Positions 1 to 4,985 of a stretch of 5,506 nucleotides of DNA are shown here, one piece after another. Position numbers and translations under genes: made by a program. Position 1 is the stretch's first letter. Each line of letters begins with the position of its first letter. This DNA comes from Actinomycetes bacterium (GTDB lineage: Bacteria; Actinomycetota; Actinomycetes; Streptosporangiales; Streptosporangiaceae), in assembly GCA_023425615.1 (NCBI GenBank), contig JAFACJ010001119.1:1-5506 (forward strand). The letters run 5' to 3'. Under the pieces are notes generated by a model. The model searched no databases and had not been told where the DNA came from. It worked only from the letters and a program-made list of their open reading frames with translations.

Positions 1-698
1 TCCGCACACCGGTCCCCGGCGGAGTGCGGTTCACCCCGGAGGAGGGGGCGCGGGAACGCTCACTGGAGCTGACCCTGACCGCCGACCGGCTGACCTACGT
101 CGAGGAGGGGACGGTCGACCTCGGCGGCGACCTGGCCTGCCCCGCCCTCCAGTGGTACCTGCCCGGCAGGGACTCCGGCCTCCTGTACCTCACCCAGACC
201 TGGGAGGTGGCCGGCACCGTGCTCGGCAGGCCGGTGCGGGGCTTCATGTTCTGGGAGGAGGCGTACATGCGGCCGGGTGCGCGGCTGTACGTCGCCAAGG
301 ACCCCCTGCACGACGTCGACTACACGACCTGGTACTCGTGGGCCAACCGCTACGCCGACGGCACGGTCGAGGTCGGCCACTTCCTCTTCGGCCAGCGGGA
401 CTTCCACGTGGGCGTGATCGCCTCCGGCGACGGGACGGTCAGGTCCGCGACCAGGATGGACGCCGCGGTCCGGCGGGACCCCGACGGTTACTGGCACCAG
501 GGCCTGAGCTACGACCTCGACGGCGAGGCATGGGTGTGCGAGCCCGACCCCAGGGGGCGGATGCAGCTGGGGCCCGTGCCCAACCCGCAGCAGGAGGGCC
601 GCATCCGGCGCCGCGACGAGCGGCGCGAGATCGAGCTCTGGATGGCCTGGGGGGAGAGCGTGCCGAAGAACGGCGACGTCCGCCGCTCCGAGGGCTGA
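1..698 (+). CDS. C-terminal part of a beta-rich protein, tentatively lipocalin/AttH-CrtC-like
   Basis: The reading frame is open to the window edge (first full codon at position 3) and ends at a TGA at 696-698, so the gene is probably truncated at its 5' end. A GTG at 24 is the first possible internal start, but no well-spaced ribosome binding site precedes it. Third positions are strongly G/C, which supports real coding. About 225-230 residues are visible. They are rich in aromatic and beta-strand-like stretches, for example PALQWYLPGRDSGLLYLTQ and a following VAGTVLGRPVRGFMFWEEAY. The pattern G-x-v-x-G-R-x-V-x-G followed by an acidic/aromatic cluster resembles lipocalin-like proteins of the AttH/CrtC (hydroxyneurosporene synthase, kievitone hydratase) group. 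That assignment is from memory and weak. There is no membrane segment in the visible part, and the C-terminus is charged (RIRRRDERREIE). Any link to the acyl-CoA genes is only by proximity, since it is transcribed toward them. Confidence 0.8.
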   Translation, partial: RTPVPGGVRFTPEEGARERSLELTLTADRLTYVEEGTVDLGGDLACPALQWYLPGRDSGLLYLTQTWEVAGTVLGRPVRGFMFWEEAYMRPGARLYVAKDPLHDVDYTTWYSWANRYADGTVEVGHFLFGQRDFHVGVIASGDGTVRSATRMDAAVRRDPDGYWHQGLSYDLDGEAWVCEPDPRGRMQLGPVPNPQQEGRIRRRDERREIELWMAWGESVPKNGDVRRSEG

Positions 699-710
699 GG
701 GTCCATCGCC

Positions 711-745
711 ATCACGCCGTGACCGGGTACCGGTCACGGCGTGAT
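711..745. terminator. Perfect inverted repeat, probable bidirectional terminator
   Basis: Arms ATCACGCCGTGACCG (711-725) and CGGTCACGGCGTGAT (731-745) are exact reverse complements, giving a 15-bp stem with a 5-nt loop GGTAC. It sits 12 nt after the stop of the rightward gene and 15 nt beyond the stop of the leftward GntR gene, exactly between two convergent genes. There is no long T-tract on either side, which is common for actinobacterial terminators. The symmetry allows it to act for both strands. An operator role is less likely because no gene starts here. Confidence 0.85.
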
Positions 746-760
746 CGTTGGTGCGGCCCT

Positions 761-1534
761 CTAGTCGAGCAGGTCGAGCACGGTGGTCAGCGACCTGTTG
801 TTCAGCAGGTACCTGCCCGCCTCCTGGAGGTGGAAGCGCCACAGGTCCTCGGCGGCCTCGTGCTCCCCGGCGGCGACCAGTTCCACCAGCCGCACGTGCG
901 CCCGGAATCCCTTCCGGTTCGCGACGACGTTCTCCGGGCTCCCCGCGTCCAGGTCCACGTGCGACCAGTTCGCCTGGTCGATGATGTGCCGGACCATGCC
1001 GTTGAGGACCCGCATGGTCTCGTTCCCCGACAGGTCGACCACCAGAGCGTGGAACCGCATGTGCGCGCGGATGAAGGCAGAAGGGTCGTCGATGAGCCGC
1101 TCGGCCTCGTGCACCGCGGCGCGCAGCCGGTCGAGGTCCTCCTCGGTGGCCTTCCGGGCGAGGAGTCCCGCGCACGGGGCCTCGATCAGGTTGCGCGCCT
1201 CGTAGAGGTCCTGGAGCGTCGTGCCACGGTGCTCCAGGACCAGCCCGGCGTACCGGGCCGCCACCTCCCCCTGCGGCACCTGCACCTGCGCGCCGCCACG
1301 GGCGCCGCGCCGGATGCTGATCAGCGCCTCGGACTCCAGGACCCGGAAGGCCTCCCGCAGGGTCGGCCGCGAGACCGAGAACTCCTCCATGAGGGTGCTC
1401 TCGGCGGGCAGGGCCGAACCGCCCGCCAGCTCGCCGCGCACGATCTTGCGGCGCAGCTGCGCGGCCACCAGCTCCGCCATCTTGGGGACGCGGACCCGCC
1501 GGCCTGTCCGCCCCTCCTCCACCTCAGCACTCAT
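761..1534 (-). CDS. GntR-family transcriptional regulator, FadR subfamily (FCD domain)
   Basis: 257 aa, a usual length for the FadR/FCD group. Residues ~15-85 form the winged helix-turn-helix: GELAGGSALPAESTLMEEF, then VSRPTLREAFRVLE and a wing rich in Arg/Gly (RRGARGGAQV). Residues ~105-245 form the all-helical FCD effector domain. Its metal-binding histidines appear as H162 (in RFHALVVDLSGN), H213 (RAHVRLVELV) and H235 (RFHL). The position four residues before H162, usually Asp, is H158. Family members bind an acyl-CoA or small organic acid in the FCD domain and release DNA when it is bound. The start at 1534 is preferred: it is the first ATG after an AT-rich promoter-like stretch, and the next Met (residue 19) has no ribosome site. 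The site before 1534 is weak (AAAGTGG). It is the last gene of the leftward set, 59 nt after the thiolase, and probably also has its own promoter. It likely controls the neighbouring acyl-CoA genes and itself. Confidence 0.95.
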   Translation of the reverse strand: MSAEVEEGRTGRRVRVPKMAELVAAQLRRKIVRGELAGGSALPAESTLMEEFSVSRPTLREAFRVLESEALISIRRGARGGAQVQVPQGEVAARYAGLVLEHRGTTLQDLYEARNLIEAPCAGLLARKATEEDLDRLRAAVHEAERLIDDPSAFIRAHMRFHALVVDLSGNETMRVLNGMVRHIIDQANWSHVDLDAGSPENVVANRKGFRAHVRLVELVAAGEHEAAEDLWRFHLQEAGRYLLNNRSLTTVLDLLD

Positions 1535-1593
1535 AGGACCACTTTAGGTTAAATTAGCTAGATAATCTATTGATTCATCATTCAGATGACGGA
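1535..1593 (-). promoter_or_regulatory. AT-rich promoter/operator region of the GntR gene
   Basis: This 59-nt gap between the thiolase stop and the GntR start is markedly AT-rich compared with its surroundings. Read in the GntR sense it contains TAGATTATCTAGCTAATTTA immediately upstream of the gene. Two symmetric elements are visible: TAGAT-A-ATCTA at 1559-1569 and TCATC-ATTCA-GATGA at 1575-1589. The 10-mer AGCTAATTTA (reverse complement of 1550-1559) recurs in the divergent control region near 4161. No convincing -35/-10 pair can be fixed by eye. Most likely this is a self-regulated promoter. Confidence 0.6.
1550..1569 (-). promoter_or_regulatory. Candidate GntR operator upstream of its own gene
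   Basis: The reverse strand reads TAGATTATCTAGCTAATTTA. It combines a perfect 11-bp inverted repeat TAGAT-A/T-ATCTA (1559-1569) with the 10-mer AGCTAATTTA. It ends about 15 nt before the GntR start codon, so protein bound here would block transcription initiation or early elongation. Assignment to the local regulator is inferred from position and from the recurrence of the 10-mer; the motif is not a consensus I recognise for FadR proteins. Confidence 0.45.
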
Positions 1594-2814
1594 TCATACC
1601 CTTTCGAACACCGCGGCAAGACCCTGCCCGCCGCCCAGGCACATGGTCTCCAGCCCGTACCGCGCCTGGCGGCGCTCCATCTCGCGCAGCAGGGTGGCCA
1701 GGATGCGCCCGCCGGTGGCGCCCACCGGATGGCCCAGGGAGATCCCCGATCCGTTGACGTTGAGCCGCTCGAAGTCCGCCTCGCCGAACCCCCACGCGCG
1801 GGTGCAGGCCAGCACCTGGGCGGCGAACGCCTCGTTCAGCTCGATCAGGTCGATGTCCGCCAGCTTCAGCCCGGCCCGGCGCAGCGCCTTCTCCGTCGCG
1901 GGGACCGGCCCGATGCCCATCGTGCGCGGGGGCACCCCCACCACCGCCCAGGACACCAGCCTGGCCAGCGGCCGGAGTCCCCGCGCGGCGGCCTCCTCCG
2001 GAGTGGTGACGATGCACGCGGCGGCCCCGTCGTTCTGGCCGCTGGCGTTCCCCGCGGTCACCGTCGCCTCCGGGTCCTGCCGGCCGAGCACCGGCCGCAG
2101 CGAGGCCAGCTTCTCCAGGGTGCTGTCGGGACGCGGGTGCTCGTCGGCGTCCACCACGGTCTCGCCCTTGCGCCCGCGCACGGTGACCGGCACGATCTCG
2201 TCGGCGAACCTGCCCTCCTTCTGCGCCGCCACCGCCTTCTCGTGCGAGCGCAGGGCCAGCAGATCCTGCTCCTCACGCGGGATGGAGTACTCGCGGCGGA
2301 GGTTCTCGGCGGTCTCCAGCATGCCGCCGGGCACAGGATAGTTGGCGCCGCCGGCCGTCACGCGCCCGCGGGCGAGGCGGTCGTGCAGCATCGTGCCGCT
2401 GCCGCGCGTCCCCCAGCGCACCCCGGTGGAGTAGAACTCGGCCTGGCTCATGGACTCCACCCCACCGGCCACGATCAGCTCGGCGGCGCCGGTCTGCACC
2501 TGCATGGCGGCGTTGAGCACCGCCTGCAGGCCCGAACCACACCGGCGGTCGAGCTGCAGGCCCGGAACCTCCACCGGCAGGCCCGCGTCCAGCGCCACGA
2601 CCCGCCCGATCGCGGGCGCCTCCCCGTTGGGATAGCACTGGCCGAGCTGGACGTCATCGACGGCCTCCGCCGGGACGCCGGTCCGCTCCAGCAGCGCGCG
2701 CACCACGGTGGCGCCGAGCTCGGCGGCGGTGACGTCCTTGAAGACCCCGCCGTATCCCCCGACGGGGGTGCGCAGCGGTTCGCAGATCACTGCCTCACGC
2801 AGTTGAGGGGCCAT
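1594..2814 (-). CDS. Thiolase (acetyl-CoA acyltransferase / acetyl-CoA C-acetyltransferase)
   Basis: 406 aa, slightly longer than the ~390-400 typical of degradative thiolases. It catalyses CoA-dependent cleavage of 3-ketoacyl-CoA to acetyl-CoA and a shortened acyl-CoA (or the reverse condensation). The acyl-accepting cysteine is C92 in RRCGSGLQAV. The remaining active-site elements are NEAF (327-330), H362 in GHPVGATGGR and the general base C392 in CLGGGQG, so all catalytic residues are present. Residues 113-126 (LIVAGGVESMSQAE) match the thiolase signature. An upstream in-frame start at 2859 is possible, but the ATG at 2814 is preferred because AAAGGAAG lies 5-12 nt before it and the protein then begins right at the conserved N-terminal strand (REAVICEPLRTPVGGYGG). 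It lies 57 nt after the MaoC gene and probably shares its transcript. The chain length handled cannot be told from sequence alone. Confidence 0.96.
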   Translation of the reverse strand: MAPQLREAVICEPLRTPVGGYGGVFKDVTAAELGATVVRALLERTGVPAEAVDDVQLGQCYPNGEAPAIGRVVALDAGLPVEVPGLQLDRRCGSGLQAVLNAAMQVQTGAAELIVAGGVESMSQAEFYSTGVRWGTRGSGTMLHDRLARGRVTAGGANYPVPGGMLETAENLRREYSIPREEQDLLALRSHEKAVAAQKEGRFADEIVPVTVRGRKGETVVDADEHPRPDSTLEKLASLRPVLGRQDPEATVTAGNASGQNDGAAACIVTTPEEAAARGLRPLARLVSWAVVGVPPRTMGIGPVPATEKALRRAGLKLADIDLIELNEAFAAQVLACTRAWGFGEADFERLNVNGSGISLGHPVGATGGRILATLLREMERRQARYGLETMCLGGGQGLAAVFERV

Positions 2815-2818
2815 CGTT

Positions 2819-2826
2819 CTTCCTTT
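2819..2826 (-). promoter_or_regulatory. Ribosome binding site of the thiolase gene
   Basis: The reverse strand reads AAAGGAAG followed by AACG and the ATG at 2814. This purine-rich site decides the start in favour of 2814 over the in-frame upstream start at 2859. Confidence 0.7.
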
Positions 2827-2871
2827 CTCGTACCGCCCGCCCGGCGGCGAGCGCGTCACGGGCGTCGCGGG

Positions 2872-3324
2872 TCAGAAGTACTGGCGGCTGAGGGTCTCGG
2901 CGACGCAGGCGGGCTTCGGCGCGCCCTCCAGCTCGATGGTCGTGCGGAAGAGCAGCTGCGCCCCGCCGTCGAGCTCGGTGACCTCGACCAGCTCGGTGGT
3001 CCCGCGCAACCGCGAGCCGACCGGGACGGGGGTGATGAACCGCACCTTGTTCAGCCCGTAGTTGACAGCCATCCGGACGCCCTCGATGCGGTAGTTCTGG
3101 TTCGCGAAGTGCGGGAGCAGCGACAGCGTCAGGTAGCCGTGGGCGATCGTGGCTCCGAACGGGCCGTCGGCCGCCTTCTCCGGATCGACGTGGATCCACT
3201 GCCGGTCCTCGGTCGTCTCGGCGAAGCCGTTGATGCGGTCCTGGCCGACCGTCAGCCAGTCGCTGGTCCCCAGGACCTCGCCCTGGGCCTTGCGGAGGTC
3301 CTCGATACCCGTGAATACGCGCAT
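2872..3324 (-). CDS. MaoC-like (R)-specific enoyl-CoA hydratase, Rv0130/HtdZ-like
   Basis: 150 aa, single hot-dog domain, the usual length for small actinobacterial hydratases. It hydrates trans-2-enoyl-CoA to (R)-3-hydroxyacyl-CoA. The hydratase-2 motif is at residues 34-51: F34, then D40-R-Q-W-I-H45-V-D-P and A51; D40 and H45 are the expected catalytic pair. GPFGATIAHGYLTLSLLP (54-71) and YGLNKVRFITPVPVGSRLR (89-107) closely match, from memory, the Mycobacterium tuberculosis Rv0130 protein. One deviation is TED (38-40) where TGD is usual. The start at 3324 is preceded by AGGAACGGAAC. The frame stays open well upstream of this ATG, but only as a shadow of the preceding gene. It follows the dehydrogenase stop by 29 nt and precedes the thiolase by 57 nt, consistent with one operon. 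Confidence 0.94.
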   Translation of the reverse strand: MRVFTGIEDLRKAQGEVLGTSDWLTVGQDRINGFAETTEDRQWIHVDPEKAADGPFGATIAHGYLTLSLLPHFANQNYRIEGVRMAVNYGLNKVRFITPVPVGSRLRGTTELVEVTELDGGAQLLFRTTIELEGAPKPACVAETLSRQYF

Positions 3325-3353
3325 GTTCCGTTCCTGTTCTCGACTGCGGGGTG

Positions 3354-4097
3354 TCACATGTAGCGGCCGCCCGTGACCTCGATCACGGTGCCGGTGAGGT
3401 AGCTGGACATGTCGGAGGCCAGGAACAGGACGACCTGGGCCACCTCGGCGGGCTCCCCGGCACGCGCCATCGGGATCTCGGCCATCTTCATCTCCCACGC
3501 CCGGCGCGGCATCGCCTCGGTCATCGCCGTGCGGATGAGGCCGGGCTGCACGGCGTTCACCCGGACCCCGGCCTTGGCCAGCTCCTTCGCCGACGCCTTG
3601 GTGAGGCCGACCAGACCCGCCTTGGCGGCGCTGTAGTTGGTCTGGCCGAAGTTGCCGACCTTGCCGGAGATGGAGGAGATGTTCACGATGCTGCCGCGCC
3701 CCTGCTCGCGCATGACCTCGGCGGCGTGCCGGGTGCCGTTCCAGGCCCCGGTCACATGGACGTCCAGCACCGCGCGGAAGTCCTCCAGCGGCATCTTGCG
3801 CAGGGTGGCGTCGCGGGTGAACCCGGCGTTGTTGACCATGATCTCCACCGGCCCGAACACCTCGGTACAGCGGGCGATCAGCGCCGCGACCTCCGCCTCG
3901 TCCGTGACGTCGCAGCGCGCGGCCTCCGCGGCCACCCCTTCCTTGCGCAGGCGTTCGGCGGCCTCCTCCGCCGCGTCCCCGTTGATGTCGCTCACCAGCA
4001 CCCTGGCGCCCTCCGCGCCCAGCGCCCTGGCGATCTCGTACCCGATCCCCTGCGCGGCCCCGGTGACCACCGCGCTGCGGCCGTCCAGCATGCCCAT
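3354..4097 (-). CDS. Short-chain dehydrogenase/reductase, FabG / (R)-3-hydroxyacyl-CoA dehydrogenase type
   Basis: 247 aa, the classical SDR length, cytosolic. The Rossmann cofactor motif TGAAQGIG is at 12-19, and D37 (VSDING) at the end of strand 2 suggests NAD(H) preference. NNAG is at 89-92, S142 in NISSISG, and the YxxxK pair Y155/K159 in NYSAAKAGL. The tetrad Asn position (28 residues before S142) is H114 in LDVHVTG. The same V-H replacement and the GNFGQxNYSAAK block occur, as I recall, in the dehydrogenase domain of the peroxisomal multifunctional enzyme type 2, which oxidises (R)-3-hydroxyacyl-CoA. Next to a MaoC hydratase and a thiolase, that activity is the best guess; 3-ketoacyl reduction in the reverse direction is the alternative. 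It is the first gene of the leftward operon. The ribosome site GGAAGGGG (4103-4110) fits the start at 4097; a second ATG two codons in is possible. Confidence 0.93.
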   Translation of the reverse strand: MGMLDGRSAVVTGAAQGIGYEIARALGAEGARVLVSDINGDAAEEAAERLRKEGVAAEAARCDVTDEAEVAALIARCTEVFGPVEIMVNNAGFTRDATLRKMPLEDFRAVLDVHVTGAWNGTRHAAEVMREQGRGSIVNISSISGKVGNFGQTNYSAAKAGLVGLTKASAKELAKAGVRVNAVQPGLIRTAMTEAMPRRAWEMKMAEIPMARAGEPAEVAQVVLFLASDMSSYLTGTVIEVTGGRYM

Positions 4098-4117
4098 GCC
4101 CGCCCCTTCCCGACGGC

Positions 4118-4135
4118 GGCGGCGAAACCGCCACC
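4118..4135 (-). other. Small hairpin in the 5' leader of the leftward operon
   Basis: In the leftward transcript, GGTGGCG (4135-4129) can pair with CGCCGCC (4124-4118) across a GTTT loop, a 7-bp stem with one G-U pair. It ends 7 nt before the ribosome site of the dehydrogenase gene. It could affect translation, but short GC hairpins arise easily in such DNA. Confidence 0.25.
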
Positions 4136-4137
4136 GG

Positions 4138-4151
4138 ATCTAGATCTAGAT
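4138..4151. promoter_or_regulatory. Perfect 14-bp palindrome ATCTAGATCTAGAT
   Basis: The sequence equals its own reverse complement and is built from a tandem GATCTA repeat. It lies at the leftward edge of the AT-rich core of the divergent region. The TAGAT half also occurs in the palindrome upstream of the GntR gene (1559-1569), which makes it a candidate regulator site. Confidence 0.45.
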
Positions 4152-4160
4152 ATATTAGTA

Positions 4161-4173
4161 AGCTAATTTAGCT
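4161..4173. promoter_or_regulatory. Candidate operator AGCTAA-T-TTAGCT
   Basis: A perfect inverted repeat with 6-bp arms and a one-base centre. Its first ten bases, AGCTAATTTA, are identical to the element upstream of the GntR gene and have the same orientation relative to the gene downstream. It lies 32 nt before the rightward dehydrogenase start. It is the most symmetric copy and therefore the best candidate for the primary binding site of the local GntR dimer. Confidence 0.5.
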
Positions 4174-4193
4174 CATAGCTCGCTCGTTCCGGG

Positions 4194-4199
4194 AAGGAG
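4194..4199 (+). promoter_or_regulatory. Ribosome binding site of the rightward dehydrogenase
   Basis: AAGGAG with a 6-nt spacer before the ATG at 4206, a near-ideal site that fixes this start. Confidence 0.8.
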
Positions 4200-4205
4200 C
4201 CTCCC

Positions 4206-4985
4206 ATGAGCACCCCCCATCCCCTCGACCTGACCGGCCAGGTCGCCCTCGTCACCGGCGGCAACTCCGGCGTGGGGCTCGGCATGGCCGAAGGACTGGC
4301 CCGAGCCGGGGCCGACGTGTGCGTCTGGGGCCGCAGCCCCGAGAAGAACAAGGCGGCGGCCGAGCAGCTCGCCGCGCACGGCCGCCGGGTCGCCGTCTAC
4401 GAGGTCGACATCCGCGACGAGGAGGCCGTCGTCGCCGGTTTCATCCGCACGGTCGGGGAGTTCGGCCGATTGGACTCCTGTTTCGCCAACGCGGCGCTCG
4501 CCAACGCGATGACCAGTCCTCCCTTCCTCGACTCGACGCTCCAGCAGTGGCGCGACCTCATGCGGATCGACCTGGAGGGCGCCTACCTCACCACGCGGGA
4601 GGCCGCGCGGCACATGGTCGAGCTCGGCAACGGCGGCAGCATCGTCCTGACCTCCAGCATCGCCGCCCTGTTCGGCGCGCCGCGCGAACAGGCCTACGCG
4701 GCCGCCAAGGGGGCGCTGCTGTCCCTGTCCCGCTCGCTGGCCGTGGAGTTCGGCCGGTACGGGATCCGCGCCAACGCGGTGCTGCCCGGCTGGACCCGCT
4801 CCCCCGTCTTCGACGGCTGGCTGGAGAACCCGGCGGTCTCCGAGAAGGTGATGTCACGGATCCCGCTGCGGCGCTGGGGCACCCCGGAGGACTGGGCCGG
4901 GGTCGCCATCTACCTGGCGAGCCCGGCCTCCTCGTTCCACACGGGCGACTGCCTTCGCCTCGACGGCGGATACGGGGTCTTCTGA
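4206..4985 (+). CDS. Short-chain dehydrogenase/reductase with atypical NNAG and Asn positions
   Basis: 259 aa, classical SDR length. The cofactor motif TGGNSGVG is at 17-24. W41-G-R43 (VCVWGRSPEK) follows strand 2; the Arg and the absence of an acidic residue there suggest NADP(H). S151 lies in LTSSIAALFG and Y164/K168 form AYAAAK, so the Ser-Tyr-Lys triad is intact. The C-terminal end is GDCLRLDGGYGVF, typical of the family. Two positions are unusual: NNAG is replaced by ANAA (94-97), and the tetrad Asn in the usual I-N-L context is D122 (RIDLEGAYL). Substrate is unknown; family members oxidise or reduce alcohols and ketones, including 3-hydroxyacyl-CoA and terpenoid alcohols. It is divergent from the other dehydrogenase and shares only the family fold. 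Its stop overlaps the next start (TGATG), implying translational coupling with the crotonase. Confidence 0.93.
   Translation: MSTPHPLDLTGQVALVTGGNSGVGLGMAEGLARAGADVCVWGRSPEKNKAAAEQLAAHGRRVAVYEVDIRDEEAVVAGFIRTVGEFGRLDSCFANAALANAMTSPPFLDSTLQQWRDLMRIDLEGAYLTTREAARHMVELGNGGSIVLTSSIAALFGAPREQAYAAAKGALLSLSRSLAVEFGRYGIRANAVLPGWTRSPVFDGWLENPAVSEKVMSRIPLRRWGTPEDWAGVAIYLASPASSFHTGDCLRLDGGYGVF

Larger units (their letters stand above)
4098..4205. promoter_or_regulatory. Divergent promoter/operator region between two acyl-CoA operons
   Basis: This 108-nt gap separates two start codons pointing away from each other. Its centre (about 4138-4178) is AT-rich in an otherwise very GC-rich window and is full of symmetry: ATCTAGATCTAGAT (4138-4151), ATTAG-TAAG-CTAAT (4154-4167) and AGCTAA-T-TTAGCT (4161-4173). 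TATATT at 4151-4156 resembles a rightward -10 element (5 of 6), and its complement offers leftward candidates, but no good -35 box is visible for either. Ribosome sites flank the region: GGAAGGGG (reverse, 4103-4110) and AAGGAG (4194-4199). Confidence 0.75.

Noticed and set aside
152..1552. Long rightward open frame of 466 codons
   Set aside because: It crosses the end of the first gene and the antisense of the GntR gene; its translation is Arg/Pro/Gly/His-rich low-complexity sequence with no family motif, as expected of a shadow frame in high-GC DNA.
1575..1589. TCATC-ATTCA-GATGA as a terminator after the thiolase
   Set aside because: The stem is only 5 bp, AT-rich and without a T-tract, so it is too weak for a terminator; it might be a minor operator element at most.
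2815..2859. Extended start of the thiolase at 2859
   Set aside because: The 15 added residues (MTRSPPGGRYEKGRT) lie before the conserved N-terminus and include the ribosome site used by the ATG at 2814.
1570..3363. Rightward open frame of 597 codons opposite the thiolase and MaoC genes
   Set aside because: The opposite strand carries clear thiolase and hydratase motifs with proper ribosome sites; this frame shows no domain and has biased composition.
2872..4134. 420-codon leftward frame that would fuse extra N-terminal sequence to the MaoC protein
   Set aside because: The upstream part is an out-of-frame Gly/Arg-rich reading of the dehydrogenase gene; the MaoC domain starts naturally at the ATG at 3324 with its own ribosome site.
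4138..4151. GATCTA repeat as part of a cloning linker or a longer tandem array
   Set aside because: Only about two and a half units are present, and they sit within a natural AT-rich promoter region with related motifs elsewhere in the window.
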